Source of the DNA: Vitis vinifera
Taxonomy: Eukaryota > Streptophyta > Magnoliopsida > Vitales > Vitaceae
DNA length: 64,000 nucleotides
Reading direction: 5' to 3'
Assembly (NCBI RefSeq): GCF_030704535.1
Contig: NC_081809.1
Span: 885,501 to 949,500 of the forward strand
Shown here piece by piece: positions 35,296-49,400 of this stretch. Each line of letters begins with the position of its first letter. The first letter of the stretch is position 1. A program made the translations under genes and the position numbers. The notes under the pieces were generated by a model. The model searched no databases, had not been told where the DNA came from, and saw nothing but the letters and a program-made list of their open reading frames with translations.

Positions 35296-35517
35296 GGAAT
35301 TATGAAATCTGTGATATTAATTCATGCAAAATAAATGGGTCTTGGTGGGAGCCCGACATATGTGACTTTATAATTGATTGATTTAGTTGTCATGCATGAT
35401 TGTTTCTATTCTGTCCTATGACATACTTGAAATTATTTTTTAATTGTGCGCTAACCTCATTTTTTGATAAGCGCATTGTGGCTCGTCACCCAGGTACGTA
35501 TCTATTCCCATTCTGGT
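35072..35517. repeat. Spacerless inverted repeat (palindrome), arms of about 220 bp
   Basis: The centre lies between 35295 and 35296, in attccggaat. The inner ~90 bases of each arm are nearly perfect complements: gtcgggcttccaccaaaacc on the left against the complement of gggtcttggtgggagcccgac on the right. Outer parts still match (tgcactaa/gcgctaacc; gtacgta/ggtacgtat; right arm ending cccattctggt near 35517) but with more differences. The right arm is an inverted piece of LTR family A: its outer end matches 25660-25700 read backwards. Confidence 0.88.
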
Positions 35518-38500
35518 AAGCGCGTTTTTAATATTTTTAATATTTGAAATTTTTTATCATTCAAATATTAATAATACTACAAACAATTTTTAAAATCACC
35601 CACAAATGCACTCTAAATGTCACAGACTATTAATGTTTAATAATTACACTTCAATTAAAATATACATTGAATAAAATATTTCTAAATTGATTGCTAGACA
35701 TATTACTGTTTAATAACTAAATGGTATTTGAATTATATTTTTAATATAATTATTATTCATATTGAGTTTGAGTTGAATTATATAGTAAAATACCTAAATT
35801 TTAACACAATATGAATATGACGCATCAATTACCACCCCTACTTATCATACTCCTCGTACTTTCAAAATCTAAAATTCACTTTTTATTTAAAATCCTAAGC
35901 TTCTTTTTAAAACTTTGTGTTAAAATTTTGATTGAAAATATAGGCAAGTTTAGAACCTGATAATATGATGGAATTGACTATAAACTCGACCAGATGTATC
36001 GCTATTATAAATCATTAAGTAAATTACTTGATTGGATTGTCAAAGCAATTTTTTATTAGCTTTAATGACCCTATCAAACCTGGAGTGTTTGGGATGTTTG
36101 TGTTAGCGTTACATCAAATAAAATCTTTTATATTCTACCAAAGACACGATTATATATCATCACTGTTTATCTCCTAATGTAACATTCCGATAGTCTCTAG
36201 GGTAATTTTTTCCATCATGTTCATAAGATGATTAGTGGTTGAACTGTCCAAATCCAAACCTCATCACCCAAAAAATAAAATAAAAGAAAAGAAAAGAAAA
36301 ATGACAAAGAAAGTTTAAACTTTTGTAGAAGGTAAAGATTACTTTTTTTTTTTTTTTCAAACTTGAAAGGGATAGGGAAAACTCTATAAATAAATAAAAA
36401 GTAGGTTTTAAATTAAATATAAAATGGTATTTTTAACAAATGAGAAAACCACAGAGATGTCCGATGAAATCCAACAGTGTTTAACCCTGTCGTATGCGCT
36501 CTCTTAGTGGCTGGTACGACGCATCTCACTCGGAATGTCTGTTTTCCATTTTGAACTACACAGCAATGATTCTGCCCAATGAAACTTTTTCTAAAAGGAA
36601 AATCAATCAATCGATCGATCAAGACCCCTAGGCCCTAACCCAGTTTGTTTCCTCTAGGCTCTGGCAGCCACACTCTTGGCCACCATGTCAATACGTTATT
36701 ATGGGCAAGTCAAGAGTCGAGACAAAAAAACAATAAGACAGTTAAAAACATGGAATCAAGACTATTTATGGCAGCGATTTTCCTTTTTGTAACAATTTTT
36801 TATTGCCATATTTTCCTCCAATGGGAAGCTATTCGACAATACGAAAGATTTTCCTACGTGTAAATCGGTAAAAAGTGTTTTTTAGGGAATATTAAAAAAT
36901 TCTAAATTAGTAAATTCCAAAACTAAATTCTTTTAACTAAAAATATTAAGGTAACCAGTCTCATTATTTTATATTTTTATTTAATTTTTTATACATTAAT
37001 TTTATTTATTTACATCCTCTTCGATGATTTAAATTTCATTATGTATTTTTATTCATTATATATTTTTATATAAAAAATATATTCCCATATATTCATATAA
37101 AAAAAACCATAAAACAAAAATTTAAGTTTATAAAAATAAAAAATTCAAACAGTCATTTAAAAATAATTAACATTTTATATAATTTTTAATCAAAATAATA
37201 TCTTTCAAATATTATCTTTAATAATTTTAATATTTTTGAGTGATGAGTATATGAAATCTCAATTATTTTTAAAGGGCTTTTACTTTGTAATTATTTTTAC
37301 ATAATTATATGAAAATTCAATTTTTCCTATTTTTTAGTTGTCTATATCACCTCTTTGGTGTGCACCGGATTAATATCTTTAATTATTTTTAAAATAATTA
37401 CGTTTTTATACATTTTATAATCAAAGACAATTTTAGAGGCTTAATTGATATGTCAAATTTTAATTATTTTTATATATTTTTATCCTTTTTTTCAAAAGTG
37501 TATACCAAAACATACAATTTTTTTTTTTTAAATTTTCCCAATTTTACACTATAATTTTAATTAAATACATATCTTATTACTTCACAAAGTAATATCAATT
37601 TAACATATATATTAAAATTTAATAAATGGTATGACTAAAAGTTTATTTGAAAATAATTTTAAGGAGTGTTTCTTTTCTTTTTTTTTCTAATACTTAAAAT
37701 TTTTAATCTTTTAAAAGACTAAAAACACCTCATAATCTTGAAAAATGATGTCTTGGAGTTTTATCCGAATATTAGCATGGGAAAGCTAATGGGATGGGCA
37801 TCTTTTGGCATCTATGTCACTGTACCCCCAAAACAGGACATGTCGGAGACTTGAGAGAGACTTAATATGATAGGGGTGAATTTGAAATTTTTTCTTTTAA
37901 CTCATATGACACGGGGGATATTGGCATTGCCCAAACCCTCCCCATCCCACGGCACTGATTATGTATGCAATTAAATAAAAAATAAAATTGATTTGTAATA
38001 AAAATTTATAATATTTATTTATAAATTATTTTATCATATAAAAATAATTTAATTTATTTTCTTGTTTTTATATTTTAACATACATAAAATAAAAAGTTAT
38101 GCATTTCACAAAATTTATTAGATCTATTTATTTTTAATAGAATTAATTTTTTTTCAAGAAGTAGACAAAAATTAAAGATGATAAAGAAATTTAAGGAGAA
38201 GAGACAGGCATTTTGAGCATGTACTGATACTCAAGTAAGCTTATACTATGGGTGAGGTGTAATTTTTAAGGTATGTCTATTTGATGTTTATATTAAAAGA
38301 CATAGTCTATATCTTGGGGAACCCTATCCCGCCCTATCATGATAGGATAGGCCTGAGAGAGACACAACAAATTAGCGACGTGTTTGGACATTTTTCCTTT
38401 TAACTTGGATTGCTTTCCATGCTTCTGCCCACCTCTCGTCCTTCATTATACACTCGATTAAATAGAAATGATTTATTAAAAATTTATTTGAAAAATTTGA

Positions 38501-39200
38501 TAGGAAAATTTTATGATATCTAAAAAATTTCAAATATTTTTAAAATTATTATTTTTTAAATGTTATTTTTAAAGTTATTATATTTTATATAATAATTGCA
38601 AGTATTTTCTGATTTAAAAAATAAAGTATATCAAAAATAACGATTTGTATTTAAATATAAATAAAAAAAGGTGGTTTGATAGTATTTTTTATATTATCTT
38701 ATATAATAAAATATGATTTTACAAGTAGTATTCAGAGGTCCTTTGGAAATCGTTACTAAACCCGTTCTCAAAAACTAAACTCGACGGTGGCGATTAGTCA
38801 ATAACAAAAACGGCACCGTTTCGAGCTGGTCTTACTTTTCTGTCGCAAATTCTACGCAGAGACAAAAATCAGCTGCTCCTTCAGCGTGCCGCTTCTGCTC
38901 CGTCCGCGGCGGCACGAGCGGCAGAAGCAACGCCATTGGCGCATATCCCAATCATTTCACCAGTGCAGCTCTCCTTATATGGACTCATGAACAGGCAATT
39001 CTCTCCGCTGTTCAACTTGAGTTACTTTACTGTGACGTGTACATCTTTGTCATTTCAACCTGTTATATAATTGCAATTATTTTTAATTAAAAAAAAGGAA
39101 AAAGAGCAGTAGGCCAGAAAAGCGTTGTCCGTCCCATTTTTTATTTTATTTTTTTCATTCACTCAGTTCTGAGTTGGTGAAGTGGATTTGACGAACACGG
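35518..39200. other. Intergenic DNA upstream of the CAMTA5-type gene
   Basis: AT-rich, no gene supported. A diverged duplicate pair lies at about 37836-38000 and 38350-38475 (gagagagac, then tttttccttttaact, ccc/ctcccc and attaaataaaaat in the same order). From 38750 the sequence becomes GC-richer (aaacggcaccgtttcg at about 38807; a CG-rich tract at 38880-38950), which suits the promoter and 5' leader of the gene that starts at 39413. Confidence 0.55.
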
Positions 39201-39412
39201 TCACCCAATCCGCTCTCATTCTTTCACACTCTCTCTGCAACTAGGTATTCATCATCTTCATCGGAACTTAGCTTTGGTGTTCCTCTCTTGAATCTCGACA
39301 CATCTCTTTTTGATTGATTCGTTTTTGTGGATTTGGATATACTAGATTGAAGTTTTGGATGAGTTTGATGTGAAAACCTTTCGAATTTCCTGAATTTCTC
39401 GCGGTTTTTGCT

Positions 39413-40378
39413 ATGGAGAGTAGCGTGCCAGGTCGACTTGCAGGATGGGATATTCATGGCTTCCGTACAATGGAAGGTACAATTGACCGACGCTTTTTGC
39501 GGTTTCGTTTTGCACTGAGAGCGTGTTGTCTCTGCTTTAGATTCGGTTTTTGTCTAAAGTTGGTGATTCTTGAGTTTGCTGGACTGGAAAGTGGAGTGTG
39601 GGAGTTTCTGTTTAGGGTTTACTTTTGGTTCATATTGCGATCGTGTTTCCTTGGCTTTGGAAATAATTTCTACTGATTATTTGTTGGTTTGGAATTTGAT
39701 GGCTATTTATGTTTCTCTTATGCGATATTGACATATGCTTCAAGGATTTTGCGCATGATTTGCTGCTTTAACTGAGAATTTTGTTTTTGTTTCTTTTTTT
39801 GCTAATTTGATTGATTTTGTTCATAAAAGTAAATTGTATTTCGATAATCGACAAAGGAAAGAGTTAGAATCGGTGAGAAGTTACCCTAGTCGAGGACAAG
39901 ATGGAATTTCGGAAATGAGATATTAGTTCATGTTGTGACCTAGCTTCACCGGTTCCAGAATTTTTTTTTTCCTGAAGATTTTAATGCCAATTTATGTTTC
40001 CATATATGGTTCAAGGCCTTTAGGCATGATTTTCTGTTTTATGGGATTCTCTCTCTCTCTCTCTCTCTCTAATTGTATATGACTTTGTCCATGAAAGTGT
40101 AAAAAGGGACCGTACAATACTGTTTGTCATGTGAAACAAGAGCTACCTGATTGCAGTAATGGGAAGGAGTAACATGGTTTAGGTTGAAGGCACTACAGGG
40201 ATAAAGGGGAGGGAGGACTTCAGTAGAGCTGTAGGTGTAGGGAGGAAAGACAAGATAAGATGGTCAACAAGAGACGATGGGAAGCTACATTTTTATTCCT
40301 GTCCGTGAAAGTCAGGAACTCAAAACATGGTTTTTTTTGTTAACTGTTAAGTATATATCTATATATGTGAATATACCC

Positions 40379-40410
<32 letters not shown>

Positions 40411-43400
40411 CTATTTATGTGTATATATATGTTTGTGTGTGTGTATTTCCTTCCTTATATTCCAATGACTACTTTGACAAAATTGTCACTTGGCAATATG
40501 GACAACATGTCATCAACTTGAATTTGATTTGATGAATAATTCAATTTATTTTACATCCATATCTCTCATCCTTATTAATACTCATGGCTCCTTTTTGCAT
40601 GGACAGATTTGGATGTTGACAGCATATTGGAAGAAGCCAAGGGGAGGTGGCTACGGCCAAATGAAATTCATGCAATACTTTGTAACTACACTCTTTTCAC
40701 CGTCAATGTCAAGCCAGTGAATTTGCCTCCAAGTAACTACCTATTAATCCTAGCATGAATGTTGTGGAGGTTAACATAATTTTCAATCATTCAACCCCAT
40801 GCAACATATAATTTTTTTCTCACATGCTAGCAATGTGGGATCTGCTAGTAACCAAGGAAGATATAAGTCATGTGTTGAACTCGTTTCAACTTTTCTCTCT
40901 ATCTTCTTGTTTCTGTATTGTTTGGCAGATATAGAAAATTTGATGCCATGTATCCTTCCATAACCTGTCCAATTTTTTCTTTATTGAATCTTTTTATCAT
41001 TCTTAGTTCTCATGAAAGCTCAACTTTGACTAATCCTACTGTTCTCGCAGCTCAAAAACCTTGTGTTCACTGGGTGGAACTTAATATACCTTTTTGGTGT
41101 GCATTATGGGATAGATGCATTTGCTAGTTGGATTTTTCAAATGACTTTACCCATATATTGTATTTTAATGTAGTCGGAACTGTAAAGATATAAGATCCAT
41201 GTTTTGCAAAGCCAACAACTGGATAATATGTTCTCCACATGCAACAACCTGAAAGTGGTAGTGATATCATAAAATTTGCATGTAGTGTTCTTTATTTTTT
41301 AGTGTGAAAATTATTGGCATGCCATTATAAATTATTCTAAGCCCAACTTTTGATTCACTACCTTTTTCTTACAAGGAAGTGCAGTTTGATTGAAAATAAA
41401 ATTCAAGTGTTATTGGAAGGCTAGCAAAGTCTAGCCAATCAACAAAGCACATTGTTTAGCCAATTTTGGGTTGGGACTTCTTAAATTGATTATTATCAGT
41501 TGGTTTGGGTTTGAGCGATTGACTTGATAAGTTCATATAATCAATTAGTAAATGAATTCATGCTTACCAACTACTAAGCCAAGAAAACAAGCTCTTCTTG
41601 CTTATTATTATTGTCCATGTTGAATTATATGAAATATTTCTTTGGTTAATTTAAAGCTAATTATCTTAAGTGCGTCACGGAAGTCAGGATAATGCTAAAA
41701 CAATGTTTAAGCAGGTTTGGTTTGGGTTGAATAATTGCTTGTATTTATTAAGGCTTGTAGCTGACTTGAACTTGGCATAGCCATCACTACATCTAATTGT
41801 ATGCTTTGAATCCTCTTTTTCTATTCAATTGTTAAAAATGATAACTGATGCACACGGTTAAAATCTTTTTCTTCTGTTTATCTTTTAAGTCTGACTGTAT
41901 TGCCTTCCTCCTGGTGCTGGATTAGAGTGTGATTTACAGTTTCTGTGAATTTGCGATTCTTTCCTTTTTTTTTTATTGGTTACAATTGATACTGGATATG
42001 CATCTAATATCAGATTCTTGTGATGTGATAGGTGGCAAAATTGTATTGTTTGACCGTAGAATGCTGCGGAACTTTCGGAAAGATGGTCATAACTGGAAGA
42101 AGAAAAATGATGGGAAAACTGTTAAAGAAGCTCATGAACATTTAAAAGTGAGAAATTCCCATTTTCTATGCCTTTGTGGTGTTGATGTGTACTCAAATAA
42201 CATATATAGCTTAGTGAACTATTTTGTTCCTTCAATAAGGAGAAGGCTTTTTTTGGCTCCTTACCTCTTCGCCTTTAGTAGGCTTTGATTTTATACTCTG
42301 TGTGCACTTATTTCACCTTCTTTTAGACACTTTTAATACATGCTCTCTATTTGTCTAAACAAAAAAAAGAAAAGAAAAGAACTGTTTTGTTCCTTTAATA
42401 TACACTAGATTTTTCTTGGGTATATAGTTCTTATTTTATTAAATTAAATTGTGTAATTTCTGTAGATATGTTGGTTTAGATTCATTTTTTTATTTTTTTT
42501 GCCCTACATTCGTTTCAATTTCTTTTTATGCTTTATTTTCTATTTTTGCTTCTTCTTATGTTACTCGTGGCTTTCTCATCCTTAATATGACATTTTTGTG
42601 CCACAATTTTCCGCAGAATAACTGTAGTCATATTTTTCTTGCCCCTCTTCACATTTTAGAATTAAGTCCTACTTCTTGTATTGTTATGGTTTCTCAATTA
42701 TTTCTATATTCTGTCTATATGAAAGAATTGCTTTTTCTTTTTTTTTTTTTCCATAATTTTATTGCTTTTTCACAATTTGTCTTGAGAATATCCATTTTCA
42801 TTCAATTTTTTTTTTAGAAGTTGCCCATATTTTCTTTTATCTCATGCTACAGGTTGGTAATGACGAAAGGATCCATGTTTATTATGCACATGGCCAAGAT
42901 AACCCGACCTTTGTTCGCAGGTGTTACTGGCTTCTTGATAAGTACGTATGAGTTAAAGTTCTCATGGACCCATAAGTCAATCATGCCTACTTGTTTTCTT
43001 TATTATTTGTATCTGATGCAAAAAATGATGCAATTTCTCCCTTTCAGTATGGCATTTGACAGTGTTTTCTCATGTTTAGTATGAACCTTGAATCCATTTT
43101 ATTTTGTTTCAGGACACTGGAACACATAGTCCTTGTTCATTATCGTGAAACACAAGAGGTTGGTCTACTAGACCCCATTAATTTATAATATTGCCAAGCA
43201 TAATCATATTACATGCCTGTTTAGAAACATCTATGTCTTGGTTTCTGTTTCAATGGCTCCCTTTTTTTTTCTTTCTTTTTAAAAAAAAAATAAAAAAAAA
43301 TCAGAAACCCTACAGATAAAGAAAGACAAGACATCCTTCGACACTACACAAATTTAGATCAAGACACGGGAGAGAAATTGCAAAATGTGAAACAACATTT

Positions 43401-46400
43401 GAAACAAACATTAGATAGACTCTAAGGAGACACATAGTCTTCAACACAAGATATTAACTACTTTGTTGCTCTTTTAGCTAGCCCATCTACCACTTGATTT
43501 GCAAAGTGAGGAACTCGTTGAATGGAGCACCCCAACGCTATAAAGATGTTGAATATTTAGTGCAACCACCTATCAAGCCTCCATAACCCTCTTTCCTTTT
43601 TAGCCACTCATGAGATAACAATAGTGGAATCCCTCTCTACCACAAAATTGGATAATCTCAAAGCTTTTGCTTGTACAAAGCCCTCCAAAAGTGCTACAAC
43701 CTTGACCTCAATGGCAAAATCATTACCTACAAGTTTAGAGTGTGCTTCAAGAACTGAACCTCGATGATCAAATCACGCTACCAATCTCAAATTGCTTTGG
43801 GGTGTGCAAAGCACATCCATCAAAGTTCAATTTCACTAGTCCTTCAATTTGTGCTTACCATATTTGTGAGATCTTCCTTACCAACTTCCTTGACTTGCAT
43901 ACAAGGTGTCAGTCTAGCAATATAAGGTTCAAGGTGGTGCCTCTAATGGCTTGACTAGAATAGGGAAAAAGAGAGGAAGAATAGTGAAATAAGTCCCAAA
44001 CCGCAACCACAGTCCTCTTAGTATCCTAAAAAGTCCTCACGTTCCATCCCTATCATATTGACCAAATCATACTAAGACTTGCAATACCCCATAGAACCTT
44101 TTCTTTCACATGATTCCCAAAAGCCTTTGAAGGAGATAGTCATCATTTCCATGGTGGTATCCAATCTGTTCTTGCAAGGATGAGTAGTCTATGTGATAAG
44201 CCCAAAGTTAATGGGCAGTGAAGAAAAGATGATCAATTGATTCTCCACTCTTCATGCACATGATGCACCACTCTGGCTTAAGAGCCTTGAGAGGCCTTTG
44301 CTTTTGGGGCATATCATTGGTATTAACTCTCTTACTAGCCACAAGCCATGCAGAAGTCTTTATTTTAGAGGGGGTTTTAGATTACCACATGAACTTAGTT
44401 GATCAAAAGGAATAGAGGAGGATCATTGTGAAAGGGCCCTAAGGAAAAAACTAATTGTGAACAAGCCTAATGAGGTCGAAGACCAAACCCTTACATCATG
44501 GTAGGAAGGTGATAGCTACTCATTAGCTACAAAAGACTTCAATCAAGCTTATTCCTCAAATTCATGATTTTTGAGATTTTGGTGAAAGTTCAAAATCCCA
44601 AGTTAGGGTGAGGAAGATCAGCAATACATGCATAGCAGGTACATAAATACATAGACATATACATGCGTGCATAAATAAATGCATGCACAGATTATATACA
44701 CTTATAGCTATGCCTATGAAGAACATAATTGATATAATGCACATGCATTTTTCCCAGTGTGAGGCTTTAGGAATGATTCCTCGGAACAAAGTCAAATATT
44801 TTTACACGTCTATAAGTGTAAGGCATTGACATAACTAGTACCCAAAAGTAGGACTCTCATTGCCAAACTGAGGTTAATAAATCAGTTTTTATTTAAACTA
44901 ACTTTTGATCATCATAACAATGATATTTACTCCTTTAAAAAAAAAAAAAAAGAAGTTTTTTGAGGTGTCAATTACATTCTCAGTCACCTCATATGTAGAT
45001 TACAAAACTGGCTTATTACTATTTGATTTCTTACCTCTATGAGCATAAGTGTCTATCTCAATATGGTTCTATTATATCAATCTTTTCCTCATTACACAAC
45101 TGTTTCATTGGAGACACAACATTGGTTGTCTATTCAAAACTTGAGGCTGTTTAGGGGGATGAAATAGGGGTTTATAACTGGGACTTCAAATACCAAATTT
45201 GCTTACTGAATCTGCTGCTTGCTCATATTCATTTTATGTTTCCCACATGTAATATATAATGTTAATGTTCTATTCCTTTGGTGTATACCTCCTTTTAAAG
45301 CATTGAGGAATTCATGGATGGAATAATAGAATGATCACTGTAACATTCACATGAAAAATGCATCAAGTGACAGATCTACTGCCTGATGGCGATTGATGTA
45401 TTCAGTATTTCATGTCAAGAATTGTGATGTGGATGCACCCTTCCAAGGGTAGCAACGTTTGTTAGCCTAGTTAGAGGAACAATGAATTGGCCTTTGTAAA
45501 TTGAGCATTTTGTTCTAAACAAAGAATTTGATCGGTTCATGTTCTAACCAATTCTACATTCTTTCAGTGAAATTGTTAGCGTTAGCAGCATAGCATCACT
45601 TTAGAGCCTGTACCTTTTACCAAAAAATAAAATAAAATAAAATATAGGAGAAGTATCTTGGCTTTTGGTGAAATAGGAAGAAACTCAACAATACCTTAAC
45701 ACATTAATAGAAGACCACAAAGCGCCAAATTATGGTAATAAGCTTTTTTTGTTTATCCATTCTCTTGAGGACTCCAAATTAACAATATGTTCTAACATTG
45801 TTTTGGGCTGTGATGGACTTATTGTACAGTCGCAGGGTTCTCCAGTCACACCTGTGAATTCCAGTCCAAGTCCTAATTCAGCCACCTCTGACCCATCTGC
45901 TCCTTGGCTTTTATCAGAAGAAACTGATTCTGGGACTGGTAGTACATACCGTGCTGGTGAGAAAGAACATCAAGGTGATGTTGGAGGAAATTTCTCCAAG
46001 TAAAATTATCTTATGTTGTCAGTGTGAGAGGGTTCACTTCATTGCAGTGGAGCCTAATGGGAATTCTGAGTTCATCTCTGCCTACCAGAAAATAAAAAAT
46101 AAAATAAAAGATGGCTTCATGTCTAGTGACTGATATTGCAGTAGTTATGATTATGGACAACTAATATGCCAGCTTTATGATATAGTCAGTGTTGACTATC
46201 AAGTTAATGCTTTCTTGATTTTTTATATTATGTTCTGACCTTTTATTTTTGGATGGTCTGCAGAGCCTAGGGATAGTATAACTGTCAGAAATTATGAGAT
46301 GAGAATTCATGAGCTTAATACACTTGAATGGGATGAGCTTTTGGTGTCAAATGATCCCAACAATTCAATGGCACCTAAGGAAGGTAACTAAGTAGATGCT

Positions 46401-49400
46401 ACTTGCATTGTAACTGGTCTCAATTGGAAAACTATTAACCCCCCATTTTTATGGCAGGAAAAATTTCATCCTTTGAGCAACAGAATCAACATGTAATAAC
46501 AAGTTCCAACAGTTATGTAAGTAAAATAATTCCTACTGGAAGATTTTTCTTACTACATCTGTCTGTCTTTGGTTGGTGAGGCAGTCAATTCTGTTGTATT
46601 TATTATATCATCTAATATTTCCTGCTATTTATCTAATTTATAATCTCTTGTTTGTTATTATAAGGGATAGACTATGTTGCCCTTGTATTAAACCTCTGAT
46701 GTCATGATTTTTGTGCAGAAAGTGAACCTACTGAATTTTGTATTGAAAAACTTTATATTGTATCTTTGTTTCATCCTTTTTTTCCTGTTGATGGGAAAGT
46801 CTTACTTTTTTTTTTTCCACTTGTTTTGGGTTGGGGTGGGAGGTGGGTGGTTATCTTTTGCATTTTTTCTTTCAAAATATGCGTGGGGTATCTACTTCAT
46901 AACTATCAAAAGTCAGCTGATTTGCCTTCTATAATGTGACATTGTTCTCCTTGTAGTTTATTGCTAATTGTCAATAATGGTGTGGCATTGTTCTACTATT
47001 ATTTATTACTCTGATTATCAATAAAAATGAATTTTAATTGGGCTTCCTTGCTTTACCTTTTACTTGATCAGTACCTCACTAATACTAGTGGAAGCAAGCT
47101 AAGTGCCTTAGTATCACATGCCTAAAGTTAAGACTTGTAAAGACTTTGTTTTTGCTTGTCAGTTGATGCTAAAAACTAAATCCGATGGTTCATCCTTACA
47201 GAATAGGCCCCATTCAACCAATGATTTGCCAGTAGGAATTTCTCCTTTGGGGAATCCTGCGGAATCAATTGCTGGGAATGAATCTGCCCATTTCAATTTT
47301 CTGGATGATGTTTACTTTCAGAAAATAGGGGGTCAAGTGAATCCAAATGGGCAGAGAAGGGATTCTGTTGCAGTGGGAACCGGTGATCCTGTGGACATTT
47401 TGCTCAAAGATAGTTTGGAACCTCAGGACAGTTTTGGAAGGTGGATGAACTATATCATGACCGATTCTCCAGTATCAGTAGATGATCCATCACTTGGTTC
47501 CCCTGTTTCAAGTAGTCATGATTCAGTAGTCTCTGCAGCGGGGAATCATCAACAATCTTCTGTTCCTGATACAATATTCAGTATAACTGACTTCTCACCT
47601 TCATGGGCCATTTCAACTGAAAAAACCAAGGTTTTTTCCCTTTGCTACCACTTTTTACTGTTGCTTGGCTCTATTTATTGCTGCATATATTTTTTTTCCT
47701 GATGGACTCTGCTTGAAAAAATAGTGTGTTTTGACTTGCATCTTCTATTCTTTGACCAAAGAATTCTTTTTATGCTTAAAAGCCTTCACTTAATGATTGA
47801 CATGTAGAGAAGAATTGATAAAAATGAGGGAGAAAACTAGGCTTACCTTTTAGGATAAAAAACAGTTAGAAATAGATTTTACATTTTGCATGGAACAAAT
47901 AGATATCATATAAATAGTAAATAATATCATTTTGATTTTTAACTGATGGGATATAAACTGGTGATTAACTATCTATTGCATAAGATTATTTGTTTACGAA
48001 GTGAGCCAATGTACCAAGTTATACATTCTCAATTGCCGTGAGAGGATCATCCATTACTTTGTATATTGTATGACCAATGAGGTGGAAGTAAAAGGTGCAA
48101 CTAAAAAAAAAATGTTCTTAACAATGAAATGGTAGTTAAAAGAAAAATGGAGTACAGATGATACTAGTTTAAACTACTTGTAAGAAGTTCTAATAGCCTC
48201 ACTAAATTATTGCAGAACTACCAATTATATGTACTCTATATCCTGACTTTAGAAAAACCATCAAGCTTTTGATCGAATAACCTTAAAATGGTTGAGTCAA
48301 TGAAATTGTTTCATACAGCCGATATCACCTTCAAACTAAGAGTGGTTAGTTTCAATGTGATGATATACATACTTTAACCATGAGTGGAGAAAACAGATTA
48401 TTGCTTACAGCAATATGTTTTTTTAAAGTGAAAGAACATAGGATCATTATGTAGGCTTACTTATGGGGAAAGCTTGGACTCTGAAATAAATGTTGGAATC
48501 TGACACTGATGATAGAAAAGTTTTAGTGTGTGTTTTGTTGTCATCATTTTGAGCACTTAAATATATTCAAATTTTCATTACAGTACCTGGGAAAACATAG
48601 ATATTGAATTGAAAATGCCAAAATTATAGCCAACTTATGGGGTTTCTGAAGCTGTTGTATCTCAATTTTTGAGTCTGCTTTGAGTCCATATGGATCTCTT
48701 AGATGGAATTATCACTTATATGTAATAGTCAGTAAAGCTCTGTCTAGCAGTTTTGGTCATAGAGTACTTGTCAAAAAAAAAGCAGTTTTGGTCATAGAGT
48801 TTTTAGGGTTACTATTCATCCAAGCTTTGTTCATCTATGCAATGCCCTCATCACCAGAAGCTGATGGTGTAAGCATGCTGAACCTGTGCAATCAGATGCA
48901 GTTATTTCTGTAAATTTGGACTTTAAAACCTGGATTTATCCCAATTTCATTGGAAAGTAGATGTGTCTTAATGTATATCACTTGTAGTATAGAAAATTGT
49001 GCATTTCTTTGTAAATGGAGGGAAATAAGTTCTAAAATGAGTCCTGGTTATAGAGTAAAGTGTTTTCTATGCAGTTTTGAGCTACTGAACAATTGAAGCT
49101 GAAACATTAGTTAATTTCTCACATTCAATTAATTGTTTACTGCAGATCCTGGTGATTGGTTTTCTTCATGAAAATTATGCAGATCTTGCAAAGTCCAATC
49201 TATTTTTTGTCTGTGGTGATGTATGTGTTCCTGCAGAAATCATCCAACTTGGGGTATTTCGATGTTTGGTACCACCACATGCCCCTGGATTAGTAAATTT
49301 TTATTTGAGTTTTGATGGCCATAAACCTATCAGCCAAGTTGTGACTTTTGAGTATCGGGCTCCTTTATTGTATAACCAGACAGTTTCTTCAGAAGTTGAA

